Part shown: positions 28,307 to 37,457 of the stretch, piece after piece
Position numbering within the stretch: position 1 is the stretch's first letter
Layout: every line of letters begins with the position of its first letter
Origin: Rhizobiaceae bacterium
Lineage (GTDB): Bacteria; Pseudomonadota; Alphaproteobacteria; Rhizobiales; Rhizobiaceae
DNA length: 64,000 nt
Assembly: GCA_027483885.1 (NCBI GenBank)
Contig: JAIXTO010000124.1
Coordinates: 1-64,000, forward strand
Direction of reading: 5' to 3'
Made by a program: the position numbers and the translations under genes
The notes under the pieces: generated by a model
What the model was told of the DNA's origin: nothing
The model's input: only the letters and a program-made list of their open reading frames with translations
The model's database searches: none

Positions 28307-29423
28307 AACCCAGAACCTCCGTCGACAGGCCCGTCTGGGCATAAAAGGCTTCGGCGCGCGAAAGCACGGCGGGGTCGGCGCTATAGGAGACGACGAGCGA
28401 CCCGTAAGGTTCGCCGGCAATCTCATCGATCGTGCCGGTGATGATGTTGACCTCGGCGCCAAGCTCGCTCATCAAGCGCGCGATCAGCGGCTGTTCGGCC
28501 GTTGCGCCAAAGAAGGTGAGGCGCGTGTAGATCCTGTCACCAGTGCCACCGTCCGCCTTCAGTCTGCGGGTAATGGCATCGGGAAGTTTTGTGCCGGGAA
28601 GCCCCGACAGCAGAGCCCGCGTTGTCTCGTGGCGTGGCCGAGTGAACACATCGAAGGTACGCCCGCTCTCGACGATCAGCCCCTTGTCGATGACGGCCAC
28701 TTCGGACGCGATGGATTTGACCACCTCCATCTCGTGGGTGATCAACAGAACCGTCAGGCCAAGATCGCGGTTGATGGTCTTCAGGAGATCAAGGATCGAC
28801 TGGGTGGTTTCCGGATCGAGGGCCGACGTTGCCTCATCCGACAAAAGCAGCTTCGGCTCTGTGGCCAACGCGCGTGCAATACCGACGCGCTGCTTCTGGC
28901 CGCCTGACAGTTCCGCCGGATAACGGCCCGCCTTGTCGGACAGGCCGACGAGATCGATGAGCGGCGCCACGCGCGCCTTGATCGCTGCGCGCGACAGGCC
29001 GGCGATTTCAAGCGGCAGCGCGATATTGCCATAAACGGTGCGTGACGACAGCAGGTTGAAGTGCTGAAAAATCATGCCGACCTGACGGCGAAGCCCGCGC
29101 AGCTTCGTTTCGTCAAGCCCGCCGACATCAACGCCATCGACCAGCACACTGCCGGATGTCGGGTTTTCCAACCCGTTGACCAGCCGGATCAGCGTCGATT
29201 TTCCCGCGCCCGAACGGCCGATAATGCCGGTGATGGCACCTTTCGGCACTTCAAGATCGACGCCGGCGAGAGCGATGAACTCCCCCTTGCCGCCACGATC
29301 GGCAAAACGCTTGGTGACGCCCCGGAAGGAAACCATGGGACTTGCAGCGACAGGCGGGGCCATCTCGGCGCCGGACGGTAAAACGGCGCGCCCGGGCGCC
29401 GGCGGATTTGAAACAGTGTGCAT
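28296..29423 (-). CDS. metN: Methionine ABC transporter ATP-binding protein
   Basis: A 375-aa ATPase. Walker A is GRSGAGKST, the signature [16 protein letters not shown], Walker [13 protein letters not shown], and the switch His is in LITHEME. After the ATPase domain comes the C-terminal regulatory (NIL/ACT-like) domain from about residue 290 ([34 protein letters not shown]), which in MetN binds methionine and shuts off uptake. It begins the operon. The N-terminal 29 residues are an extra, Pro/Ala-rich stretch, so translation may start at Met21 or Met30 instead. Confidence 0.93.
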   Translation of the reverse strand: MHTVSNPPAPGRAVLPSGAEMAPPVAASPMVSFRGVTKRFADRGGKGEFIALAGVDLEVPKGAITGIIGRSGAGKSTLIRLVNGLENPTSGSVLVDGVDVGGLDETKLRGLRRQVGMIFQHFNLLSSRTVYGNIALPLEIAGLSRAAIKARVAPLIDLVGLSDKAGRYPAELSGGQKQRVGIARALATEPKLLLSDEATSALDPETTQSILDLLKTINRDLGLTVLLITHEMEVVKSIASEVAVIDKGLIVESGRTFDVFTRPRHETTRALLSGLPGTKLPDAITRRLKADGGTGDRIYTRLTFFGATAEQPLIARLMSELGAEVNIITGTIDEIAGEPYGSLVVSYSADPAVLSRAEAFYAQTGLSTEVLGYGA

Positions 29424-29733
29424 GCAAAACTCTTGGGGAGATGAGGCTTTCCGCAGAAAGGCAAGGCGCTACGGCCCATCGGGATGGGGGCGTCAGCCGG
29501 CTCTAAAGCCTGCAACACATTCGACGCATCAGACGTCGCTCCAACATCCCTGAACCTCTTTCGAAAACGCACTATGATGGGGTGGCCTGCCTGTGGTGCA
29601 GACCGTGAGACAGCTTATGACATCCGGCGCGGGAGAATCCGAGGGATGCTTTTTCCCGAAAGGCGCAACGGAGAGAATATAAATGCGCACCTGGTGCAAT
29701 GGCGCCGCGAACTTCTCCGCGGCGCCGCCAGTT
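29424..29733. other. Intergenic region upstream of metN
   Basis: About 310 bp with no convincing gene. It should hold the metN promoter, but I cannot point to a strong pair of hexamers. A methionine-type riboswitch would be expected at such a place; I looked for SAM-II hallmarks and did not see them. Near the far end, at 29701-29726, is a 9-bp stem (GGCGCCGCG/CGCGGCGCC, loop AACTTCTC) just past the nitroreductase stop, probably part of that gene's 3' end. Confidence 0.5.
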
Positions 29734-30366
29734 TCACTTCACGTAGGAAACGAACTCGTCGGTCGGACGGCGGACCTTCTTCAGGTTGACCAGCCAGTCG
29801 CCATCGACCTGACGATAGCCGAGCGGCAGGAGGGTGACCGAGCGCAGGCCACGCGCGCGAAGGCCGAGGATTTCATCGACCTTGGCAGGTTCAAAACCTT
29901 CCATGGGCGTGGCGTCGACGCCTTCAAAGGCAGCCTGGGCCGTGGCAAGCCCGAAGGCGATATAGGCCTGACGTGCAGCGTGCTCAAAATTTACCTCCGC
30001 ATCGCGCGGCGGATAGGTGTCGAGCAGCATCTTGCGGTAGTTTTCCCAACCTTCGTTGGTGACGTTGCGCTCCTTGTTGACAAGGTCGAACATCGTGTTG
30101 ATGCGCTCGGCGGTGTAATTGTCCCAGGCGGCAAACACGAGCAGATGCGAACCATCGGTAATCTGCGCCTGGTTCCAGGCGACCGCCTGGATTTTTGCAC
30201 GCACTTCCGAATTGGTGACGACGATGACTTCGAACGGCTGCAGGCCGCTGGAGGTCGGCGCCAGACGGGCGGCTTCGACAATGCGCGCCACCTTGTCTTC
30301 GGAGACCGCCTTGGAGGGGTCCATTTTCTTTGCGGCGTAACGCCAGTTGAGCTTTTCGAGCAGCAT
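29734..30366 (-). CDS. NAD(P)H-dependent nitroreductase (NfsB-like)
   Basis: A 210-aa FMN oxidoreductase of the NfsB type. The FMN-contacting N-terminus has NWRYAAKKMDPSKAVSEDK and the segment RLAPTSSGLQPFEVIVV, followed later by HAARQAYIAFGLATAQAAFEGVDATPMEGF and the C-terminal LLPLGYRQVDGDW. The ATG at 30366 matches the family start; the longer frame is Arg-rich. Such enzymes reduce quinones and nitro compounds; the physiological electron acceptor is unknown. It stands alone, followed by a stem-loop at 29701-29726. Confidence 0.9.
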   Translation of the reverse strand: MLLEKLNWRYAAKKMDPSKAVSEDKVARIVEAARLAPTSSGLQPFEVIVVTNSEVRAKIQAVAWNQAQITDGSHLLVFAAWDNYTAERINTMFDLVNKERNVTNEGWENYRKMLLDTYPPRDAEVNFEHAARQAYIAFGLATAQAAFEGVDATPMEGFEPAKVDEILGLRARGLRSVTLLPLGYRQVDGDWLVNLKKVRRPTDEFVSYVK

Positions 30367-30519
30367 GAAGCGGGCTTTCCTTGAAATGTATCGGCCCATG
30401 CGGGAGGACATGGGGGCCAAGGCCTAGATAAAGACGCCAATGTTCCACGCAAGGGGGCCGCTTTTGAAAACCGCCCGAAGCCGGTCAAAAGGGGGGAGGC
30501 AAAAGAGGACGAGACGGCG

Positions 30520-31272
30520 TCAGACCGCCGGAACGGCTGGCATGACGAAACGTTCGAACGTGGGCTTTGCCAGAAGATAACCTTGCACGAGGCTCACGCC
30601 CATATCGCGCAGCACGGCCAGCTCGCCGACTGTTTCCACGCCTTCGCAAACAGGTTTTATGCCGAAATCACCGAGCATCGCCAGCGTGTGGCGCACCACG
30701 GTGCGCTTGGCCGGTTCCCGGTCAATGGCGCGGATCAGATCCATGTCCAGCTTGACGATATCCGGCTGGAAACGAGCCAAGAGATTGAGACCCGAATGGC
30801 CGGCGCCGAAATCATCGATTGCCGTCATGAAGCCGATCGAGCGGTAGGTGGTGAGGATGGCCAGGAGATGATCGGTATCGACGCGTTCGCTTTCGGTGAA
30901 TTCGAAGATGATCCGATCCGGCGGGAAGCCGACGCGCTCGGCCGTTTCCAGCGTCAGCCGGATGCAGGCGCGCGGCTCATAAACGGCATTCGGCATGAAA
31001 TTGATCGACAGCCTCTGCGGCGATGATGTTTGGGGCGACAGGCGGGCTGCAAGCTCCAGTGCCCGCACCCGGCATTGCTGGTCAAACGCATAACGGTTGG
31101 CATCGGTGACGGCAGACAGGATATGGCCGGCCCCTTCTCCGGCTGGGCCGCGCACAAGGGCTTCCTGCGCAAAAACCTTGCCGCTCGCCAGATCAAGGAT
31201 CGGTTGGAACGCCATGGAAAACGGCTGGCCAAACGCCTTGCCATCCCTGCATCCCACACATCCTGTCGCCAT
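30520..31272 (-). CDS. Stand-alone EAL-domain c-di-GMP phosphodiesterase
   Basis: A 250-aa protein consisting of an EAL domain. Catalytic residues are all visible: E in QEALVRG, N in INFMPNAV, E in FEFTES, DD in DDFGAGHSG, K in IVKLDMD, E in CEGVET and QGYLLAKP. The N-terminus starts M-A-T-G-C-V-G-C, a short C-x-x-C not usual for the family, which might sense redox or bind metal. No membrane segment is visible, so it is cytoplasmic. The GGGAGAG ribosome-binding site supports the start. Confidence 0.88.
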   Translation of the reverse strand: MATGCVGCRDGKAFGQPFSMAFQPILDLASGKVFAQEALVRGPAGEGAGHILSAVTDANRYAFDQQCRVRALELAARLSPQTSSPQRLSINFMPNAVYEPRACIRLTLETAERVGFPPDRIIFEFTESERVDTDHLLAILTTYRSIGFMTAIDDFGAGHSGLNLLARFQPDIVKLDMDLIRAIDREPAKRTVVRHTLAMLGDFGIKPVCEGVETVGELAVLRDMGVSLVQGYLLAKPTFERFVMPAVPAV

Positions 31273-31339
31273 ATTCGCTCTCCCTGCTGTCGCCAGCGCA
31301 ACGAGGGCCAGAGAGTGAAGTTCCAGCCACCCTCACCCG

Positions 31340-32713
31340 CTATGGCAACTTATGGTTACCTTTTGGAAACTGCGCTGCAAGGTCGCGATACCACTTGCCG
31401 CTTTTCTTCACCGTGCGCGTCTGCGTCTCGTAATCCACATGCACGAGGCCGAAGCGCATGCGATAACCTTCCGCCCATTCGAAGTTGTCCATCAGGCTCC
31501 AGGCAAAATAGCCTTTTAGCGGAAAACCGTCGCGCACGAGATCGGCAGCCGCCGACAGATGTGCCGCGTAATAATCCAGCCGCGGCTGGTCATCCACCTC
31601 GCCATCCACCACGCCCATATTATAGGCGGCGCCGTTTTCGGTGATGTACATGTCGGGCAGATCGTAGCGCCGATAGAGATCCGCCACCATATCCGTCATC
31701 GCCGAAGGGAAGATCTCCCAGCCGATATCGGTCTTTTCCTCGTTGACGAAGGGGGCAGGTACGGTTGCCGGAAATTCAGCCTCTGCCGACGGATCATCGG
31801 CAACGCGCATCGGCGTATAATAGTTGAGGCCCCACCAATCGAGCTTCTGGCTGATGACGGCCAGATCGCCCTCTTCGATGACAGGCATCTTGTCGCCGAG
31901 TGCTGCCACAAGGCTTTCGGGATAATGGCCTTTGAAGACCGGATCAAAAAAGGCGCCGTTGTGGAAATCGAAGGCGCGCGCGGCGGCGGCCGTATCGGCT
32001 TTAGCTTCTGAGCCGGCAACGACCGAATGGGCGTTGAGCACAAGGCCGACCGGCACGGTCGGGCTGACATGGCGGATCGCCTCGACGGCGAGGACATGGG
32101 CGAGATTGGTGTAATGCAGCGCGTGAAGTGCCGCTTCCATGTTCTTTTCGCCCGGCGCATGCACGCCGTAGAGGTGGCTCAGCCACACGGAGCACCAGGG
32201 TTCATTGAAGGTTGCGACCGCATCCAGCCGGTCGCCAAGGCGCGCCATCACCACCTTGGCATAACGCTGGAAGGCGTAAGATGTGGCGCGCGCCGTCCAG
32301 CCGCCATCGCCCATCAGCGCCAGCGGCAGGTCCCAGTGATAAAGCGTTGCATAGGTCTTGATGCCGCGCGCCTTGCAGCCATCAACCAGCCGGTCGTAAA
32401 AATCGAGGCCCGGCTCATTGATGCGCCCAACACCCTCGGGGATCACCCGCGGCCAGGCGATGGAAAACCGGTAGGCCTCAACACCCATCTCCTTGATGAG
32501 ATCGAGATCCTCATCCAGCCGGTTGTAATGATCGCAGGCGATATCACCGTTATCGCGGTTGAACACACGGCCCGGCATGTTGGAAAAGGCATCCCAGATG
32601 CAGGGCTTGCGGCCATCGGCCTTGGTCGCGCCTTCAATCTGGTAGGCAGCGGTTGCCACACCGAACAGGAAATCTCCGGGAAACCGGGCGGCCAGCGTTT
32701 TTGCATCGATCAT
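31340..32713 (-). CDS. Beta-glucosidase, GH1 family
   Basis: A 457-aa retaining glycosidase. The acid/base is Glu in TFNEPW and the nucleophile is Glu in YITENG; the N-terminal signature FLFGVATAAYQIEGA and the aglycone-binding W-S-L-M-D-N-F-E-W-A-E-G-Y are intact. It has no signal peptide, so it hydrolyses imported beta-glucosides in the cytoplasm, as the known Agrobacterium Abg does. It is close in kind to that enzyme. A perfect palindromic operator 107 bp upstream suggests local LacI-type control; the regulator is not adjacent. Confidence 0.93.
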   Translation of the reverse strand: MIDAKTLAARFPGDFLFGVATAAYQIEGATKADGRKPCIWDAFSNMPGRVFNRDNGDIACDHYNRLDEDLDLIKEMGVEAYRFSIAWPRVIPEGVGRINEPGLDFYDRLVDGCKARGIKTYATLYHWDLPLALMGDGGWTARATSYAFQRYAKVVMARLGDRLDAVATFNEPWCSVWLSHLYGVHAPGEKNMEAALHALHYTNLAHVLAVEAIRHVSPTVPVGLVLNAHSVVAGSEAKADTAAAARAFDFHNGAFFDPVFKGHYPESLVAALGDKMPVIEEGDLAVISQKLDWWGLNYYTPMRVADDPSAEAEFPATVPAPFVNEEKTDIGWEIFPSAMTDMVADLYRRYDLPDMYITENGAAYNMGVVDGEVDDQPRLDYYAAHLSAAADLVRDGFPLKGYFAWSLMDNFEWAEGYRMRFGLVHVDYETQTRTVKKSGKWYRDLAAQFPKGNHKLP

Positions 32714-32819
32714 GCAGATTTCCCTTCACATTTCAGGCGACAGGCGCTGGAGCGCGCCCTTGAAACTCCCGCTGAGGTTTAGACCAATCGCATTTGCGCG
32801 GGAAGACAGGGTGATATTA

Positions 32820-32841
32820 AAAACTGCAACGTTGCAGTTTT
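32820..32841. promoter_or_regulatory. Perfect 22-bp palindrome, probable LacI-family operator of the beta-glucosidase gene
   Basis: Each arm is AAAACTGCAAC and its exact complement, centred on C|G between 32830 and 32831. The core TGCAACGTTGCA matches the usual LacI/GalR operator plan with a central C-G step. It lies between the beta-glucosidase and the Gfo/Idh gene, both on the minus strand, in the promoter region of the former. Confidence 0.75.
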
Positions 32842-32967
32842 CATTCACAGTTCCCTGCCGGGAGACGGCAGCCCTCATCCTAATCCTTTACCGGTCAAGG
32901 ACAGGGCGAGGGGCTGCCTTCAACCTTCAGCCCGACGCCCCTGATTGAGATCACGCGAACACCCGCC

Positions 32968-34140
32968 TTACACCTTCACCCAGCCACCATTCTTTTTGCC
33001 GCTTTCGATGCAGGCCGTGACGAAGGCGACGCCCTTCACGCCATCATCCACCGTCGGATACACAACAGCTGGATCGACCACCGCACCGGATCGAGCCGCC
33101 TGGATGGCGACGGCGGCCTCCGAATAGATCGTTGCAAAGGCTTCGAGATACCCTTCCGGATGGCCGCTCGGGATGCGGGTGACGCGGGCGGCTGAGGAAC
33201 CGGCACCGGCACCGCCGCGGGTGATCAACTGCTTCGGCTCGCCCAGCCGCGTGAACCAGAGATAGTTCGGATCGGCCTGCGTCCACTCGATGCCGGCCTT
33301 GGTGCCGTAAATGCGAACTTTAAGGCCATTTTCATTGCCGGTTGCCACCTGGCTGCACCACAGCAGGCCTTTTGCGCCACCTTTAAAACGCAGCATCACA
33401 TGGGCGTTGTCATCCAGCCGGCGTCCCTCGACAAAGGTGTGAACGTCGGCTGCCAGTTCATCCAGTTCCAGCCCGGAGATGAAGCAGCCGAGATTATAGG
33501 CATGCGTGCCAATATCGCCGGTGGAGCCGCCGACGCCCGATTGGGCGGGATCGGTGCGCCAGACGGCCTGTTTCGCGCCGGTCTGTTCCACCGGTTCGGC
33601 CAGCCAGTCCTGCGGATATTCCATCTGCACCAGACGGATATCACCGAGTTCTCCGGCTGCCACCAATTCGCGCGCGTGGCGCACCATCGGATAACCGGTG
33701 TAATTATGAGTGAGGATGAAAAGCGCGCTTGCCTTGTGTGCCACGTCCTTCAGCGCCTTGGCGTCTTCCAGATTGGAGGTGAGCGGCTTATCGCAGATGA
33801 CGTGGATGCCGCGTTCCAGAAACGCCTTGGCGGCGGCAAAATGCACGTGGTTCGGCGTCACGATGGAGACAGCCTCGATGCCATCGGCGCGCGCCGATTC
33901 CTTCTGCGCCATCTCCTCGAACGAGCCATAGCAACGTTCCGGGTCAAGCCCGAGATCACGGCCCGAGGCGAGCGATTTTTCCGGCGTCGACGAGAGCGCA
34001 CCGGCCACCAGATCATATTGATCGTCCAGCCGCGCTGCCATGCGATGCACGGCGCCAATGAACGCCCCCTGCCCGCCACCGACCATGCCGAGACGGATTT
34101 TTGCCGCGCGTTCTCCAGATTTGCTGGCTTCGATGGTCAT
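32968..34140 (-). CDS. Gfo/Idh/MocA-family oxidoreductase
   Basis: A 390-aa NAD(P)-dependent sugar or inositol dehydrogenase. The Rossmann motif is GMVGGGQGAFIG, the catalytic Lys is in CDKPLTSN (E-K-P type), and the C-terminal domain has GGSTGDIGTHAYNLGCFISG with the active-site D and H. Substrates of this group are usually sugars such as inositols, glucose or fructose derivatives. It is divergent from the acyltransferase gene and followed on the same strand by the beta-glucosidase gene, 254 bp away, which has its own operator. Confidence 0.9.
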   Translation of the reverse strand: MTIEASKSGERAAKIRLGMVGGGQGAFIGAVHRMAARLDDQYDLVAGALSSTPEKSLASGRDLGLDPERCYGSFEEMAQKESARADGIEAVSIVTPNHVHFAAAKAFLERGIHVICDKPLTSNLEDAKALKDVAHKASALFILTHNYTGYPMVRHARELVAAGELGDIRLVQMEYPQDWLAEPVEQTGAKQAVWRTDPAQSGVGGSTGDIGTHAYNLGCFISGLELDELAADVHTFVEGRRLDDNAHVMLRFKGGAKGLLWCSQVATGNENGLKVRIYGTKAGIEWTQADPNYLWFTRLGEPKQLITRGGAGAGSSAARVTRIPSGHPEGYLEAFATIYSEAAVAIQAARSGAVVDPAVVYPTVDDGVKGVAFVTACIESGKKNGGWVKV

Positions 34141-34334
34141 GATTTTTCTCCTCCTTGAATTTTTTTAACAGCCTAAAGTAGCCTTCGGACCAGATCTCGG
34201 TTAATCTTGCAGCCTGCAGAAGGAAGAACGGCAATGAACACGAAGACCCGCCTCCGCTGAGGCTCCTGAACCGCTCCATCGCGCGCTGGCAACAGTCTGC
34301 GGCGCGCTGAAAAACTCAGGACAAAAGGTCTGTC

Positions 34335-34970
34335 ATGCCCCTTCTGAACGCGGATGCCGCGCATCCCATCACGCTTCCCGACGGAACCATCTATAAAGAT
34401 ACCGTCCACCTTAAACATGCGGTCACCCATCCCCGGATGGAGATCGGCGACTTCAGCTATTTTACCCATTCGGGGACGGTTGAGGAAACGGCGGGCGTTC
34501 TTGCGCCTTACCTCTTCCCCACCGGCCGGGAAAAGCTGGTCATCGGGCGATACGCCCAAATCGCCCGCGGCAGTTACTTTATCAGCGCCGATGCCAACCA
34601 TCCCATGGGTGGCGTCACGACCTATCCGTTTCGCATCTTCAAGCCGGAAACTTTTGGTTATGCCGACCTGCCGTACCGCGACACCATCGTCGGGCACGAT
34701 GTCTGGATCTGCCACAACGCCACGATCATGTCGGGCGTCACCATCGGCCATGGTGCGATCGTGGCGGCGGAATCGGTCGTGACGCGCGATGTAGCCCCTT
34801 ATGCCATCGTCGGCGGAAACCCGGCGCGGCTGATCCGAATGCGCTATCCGGACACGGTTATTGCCCGATTGCTCCGGATCGCCTGGTGGGATTGGCCGCT
34901 GGACAAGGTCGAGGCTCATCTGCCGCTTCTGGAACGGGGGGATATCGATGGGCTGGAGGCCGTGCTCTGA
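34335..34970 (+). CDS. CatB-like hexapeptide acetyltransferase (XAT family)
   Basis: A 211-aa left-handed beta-helix acyltransferase of the Vat/CatB type. Signs: [17 protein letters not shown], where the His is the catalytic base in CatB enzymes, [44 protein letters not shown], the hexapeptide repeats plus the family GGNPA. Members acetylate chloramphenicol or virginiamycin, but many chromosomal copies modify saccharides or other small molecules, so resistance is not implied. Confidence 0.88.
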   Translation: [211 protein letters not shown]

Positions 34971-35100
34971 CATTCGTCAGGCACCCGTAAGGCGGTAACG
35001 GCTTTTTGCTGCATGCGCGCTCGATGTGTCCGCCTTGATGGTCATGGAATGTCCTCCTGTGCCAATCATATGGAGCCCCTATCCGGCTGCGTCCTGCGGA

Positions 35101-35226
35101 CCCTTCTCCCCGTCAAGACGGGGAGAAGGGATGTGACGCACCGCCCTCTCCCTGCAACGACACGTCCTGTGTTGGCCGTGCCGATGTACCGCGTCCCCTC
35201 GCCCCGCTTGCGGGGAGAGGGTTAGG
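35101..35226. repeat. RIME-like intergenic palindromic repeat, copy 1
   Basis: Two palindromes: a 14-bp perfect stem CCCTTCTCCCCGTC/GACGGGGAGAAGGG (35101-35130) and a 12-bp stem with one mismatch around CCCCGCTTGCGGGG (35196-35221), followed by TTAGGGG. Similar G/C-rich palindromes occur at 42738-42840 and 53604-53704. They fit Rhizobium-specific intergenic mosaic elements. Confidence 0.7.
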
Positions 35227-35244
35227 GGCAACCTTCGGATCGGA

Positions 35245-36297
35245 TCAAAGCCCCAGCATGCGCCGGTTGGCGGCGTCGTCGGTGCCGCCGGCGGCGAAAT
35301 CGTCAAACGCCTTGTCGGTGACCTTGATGATGTGCGCCTTGACGAATTCGGCGCCTTCGCGGGCACCGTCCTCGGAGTTTTTCAGCGCGCATTCCCATTC
35401 GACCACGGCCCAGCCGTCGAAATCATTGGCCGTCAGCTTGGAAAACACCGCGCCGAAATCCACCTGTCCGTCGCCCAGCGAACGGAAACGGCCGGCACGG
35501 CCGACCCAGCCCTGATAACCGCCGTAGACGCCTTGGCGGCCTGTCGGGTTGAACTCGGCATCCTTGACGTGAAACATCTTGATGCGGTCTTTGTAGATGT
35601 CGATATTGTCGAGGTAATCCAGGCATTGCAGCACGTAATGCGAGGGATCGTAGAGCATGTTCGCACGCGCATGGTTGCCGACGCGCTCCAGAAACATCTC
35701 GAAGGTGACACCGTCATGCAGGTCTTCGCCGGGATGGATTTCATAGCAAACGTCGACGCCCTGCTCGTCGGCAAAATCGAGGATGGGTTTCCAGCGGCGC
35801 GCCAGTTCATCGAAGGCGGTTTCGACAAGACCTGCCGGGCGCTGCGGCCACGGATAGATGTAGGGCCAGGCGAGCGCACCGGAAAAGGTGGCGTGCGCCT
35901 TGATGCCGAGATGATGCGACGCCTTCAGCGCCATCTTCACCTGTTCCACCGCCCATGCCTGCCGTGCCCTAGGGTTGCCGCGCACTTCCGGCGCTGCAAA
36001 ACCGTCAAACGCCTCGTCATAGGCCGGATGCACGGCAACCAGCTGGCCCTGCAGATGGGTCGAAAGCTCGGTGATCTCGATGCCGTTTTCACGCGCGACA
36101 CCGGCGAACTCGTCGCAATAATCCTTGGAGTCCGATGCCTTTTTGAGGTCGATCAGCTGGCCGGCCCAGGTCGGCACCTGCACGCCGGCATAACCCTTGT
36201 CGGCGGCCCATTTGGTGATCGCATCCCAGGAATTGAACGGTGCGGCGTCGCCCGCGAACTGACCGAGAAAGATGGCGGGGCCCTTGATCGTCTTCAT
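35245..36297 (-). CDS. TIM-barrel sugar phosphate isomerase/epimerase
   Basis: A 350-aa xylose-isomerase-like TIM-barrel protein of the AP endonuclease 2 fold. Metal ligands are visible in CYEIHPGED (Glu and His), MLYDPSHYVLQ (Asp, His), MFHVKDAEF (His, Asp) and VVEWECALK (Glu). Length is a little above typical isomerases. It lies downstream of an ABC importer and in the same orientation, and probably isomerises or epimerises the imported sugar. A GGGAGGAG ribosome-binding site and a palindrome (36327-36340) lie upstream. Confidence 0.85.
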   Translation of the reverse strand: MKTIKGPAIFLGQFAGDAAPFNSWDAITKWAADKGYAGVQVPTWAGQLIDLKKASDSKDYCDEFAGVARENGIEITELSTHLQGQLVAVHPAYDEAFDGFAAPEVRGNPRARQAWAVEQVKMALKASHHLGIKAHATFSGALAWPYIYPWPQRPAGLVETAFDELARRWKPILDFADEQGVDVCYEIHPGEDLHDGVTFEMFLERVGNHARANMLYDPSHYVLQCLDYLDNIDIYKDRIKMFHVKDAEFNPTGRQGVYGGYQGWVGRAGRFRSLGDGQVDFGAVFSKLTANDFDGWAVVEWECALKNSEDGAREGAEFVKAHIIKVTDKAFDDFAAGGTDDAANRRMLGL

Positions 36298-36326
36298 GAA
36301 TTCTCCTCCCTAGAGTCTTCCTGCAA

Positions 36327-36340
36327 CGTTTCCGTAAACG
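36327..36340. promoter_or_regulatory. Candidate LacI-type operator upstream of the isomerase
   Basis: CGTTTCCGTAAACG has perfect 5-bp arms (CGTTT/AAACG) with the 4-base spacer CCGT. It lies 30 bp upstream of the isomerase start and may mean that this gene has its own regulated promoter besides any read-through from the ABC genes. Confidence 0.4.
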
Positions 36341-36438
36341 ATTACAGGAGATGGAATTTCGAAACAACCGCAATGTGAAGGCGGCAAACATCTGCCCGGG
36401 AAAACCCGGGCAGTGCAGTCAGCGGATAGGTTTGTGAA

Positions 36439-37383
36439 TCAGAACGGCGAATCCGGGAAATAGTAGTTCTTCGCGTTGTCCTTGGTGATCAGCGTCGCAT
36501 CCAGCGTATAGGTGCCGTGGACGGGAACCTGATCGTAGATGGCAGCAGCCGTCAGTTCCATGGCTGTTCCCACCATCGACGGCGGATAAAGAACGTCGAC
36601 CGGGATCATCTTGTCGCCGTCCATGACCTTCTTGATCATGTCCTTGGAGCCGGCACCGCCGACGACATATTTGATATCGGTGCGCTTGGCCTGCTCGATG
36701 GCCTGCAGCACGCCGACGGCCATATCGTCATCCTGACACCAGACCACGTCGATCTTCGGGTATTTCGTCAGGTAATCCTGCATGACCTTGAAGGCATCGT
36801 CGCGGTTCCAGTTGCCGAACTGGCGGTCGAGCACCTTGACCTTGGAGCCGGCAATGCCCTTGTCGAAACCGTCCTGGCGCTGCTGGTCGATCGGGATCGG
36901 CAGACCGCGGATGATGACGACCTGTGCTTCCGGCGTGTTGGCCTTGATATATTCGCCCGCCACCTGGCCAAGCGCCGGGTTGTTGCCGGCGACATAGAGA
37001 TCACGCACCGAGGTATCGTTGACGGAGGGAGCGCGGTCGACAATCGAGACGAACGTGCCCTTGCCCTTTACTTCCTTGATGGCGTTGACCAACGGATCGG
37101 GATCGGTCGGCAGGATGACGAGCGCATCAATGCCCTGGATTTCGAGATCCTGCAGGGCGTTTGCCTGGGTTGCCGGATCGGGCGAGGTCTTGACGACGAC
37201 CTTGAGGCCCGGATGTTCCTTCATCAGCAGTGCTGCCACGCGGTTGGCATGGTAAACGACGCCGGCTGTCCAGCCGTGGTCGGCGGCCGGAATGGAGACG
37301 CCGATGGTTTTGGTATCCGCCGCATGCGCAGCTCCGAACACCGTCGACATGGCCAAGGCCAGTCCCAAAATTCTCTTCTTCAT
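36439..37383 (-). CDS. Sugar ABC transporter substrate-binding protein, RbsB-like
   Basis: A 314-aa periplasmic sugar-binding protein. The signal peptide LGLALAMSTVFGAAHA precedes the mature start; motifs include IGVSIPAADHGWTAGVVYHANRVA, SPDPATQANALQDLEIQGIDALVILP and VVWCQDDDMAVGVLQAIEQA. These are shared with ribose, xylose and inositol binding proteins, so the ligand is not fixed. GGAGGAG lies upstream of the ATG at 37383. It is the third gene of the importer, after ATPase and permease. A hairpin (37430-37455) sits between permease and this gene. Confidence 0.88.
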   Translation of the reverse strand: MKKRILGLALAMSTVFGAAHAADTKTIGVSIPAADHGWTAGVVYHANRVAALLMKEHPGLKVVVKTSPDPATQANALQDLEIQGIDALVILPTDPDPLVNAIKEVKGKGTFVSIVDRAPSVNDTSVRDLYVAGNNPALGQVAGEYIKANTPEAQVVIIRGLPIPIDQQRQDGFDKGIAGSKVKVLDRQFGNWNRDDAFKVMQDYLTKYPKIDVVWCQDDDMAVGVLQAIEQAKRTDIKYVVGGAGSKDMIKKVMDGDKMIPVDVLYPPSMVGTAMELTAAAIYDQVPVHGTYTLDATLITKDNAKNYYFPDSPF

Positions 37384-37429
37384 TGCCTGTTCTCCTCCCA
37401 TTGTGTTCAGGATCTTTGCCGTGTTGAAA

Positions 37430-37455
37430 GACCGGGCGATCCCGAAGGCCCGGTC
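37430..37455 (-). other. Intercistronic stem-loop
   Basis: An 8-bp perfect stem GACCGGGC/GCCCGGTC with a 10-base loop, right after the permease stop and before the binding-protein gene. Such hairpins commonly protect upstream mRNA ends or adjust the ratio of binding protein to permease; no T-run follows beyond TTTC. Confidence 0.55.
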
Positions 37456-37457
37456 GT

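Noticed and set aside
29424-29733. A SAM-II type riboswitch before metN
   Set aside because: The gene order invites one, but I did not find the conserved pseudoknot sequence; the region has no clear match.
34335-34970. Chloramphenicol/virginiamycin resistance gene
   Set aside because: The CatB-like fold is shared by many chromosomal acetyltransferases. Nothing mobile surrounds it, so resistance is not supported.
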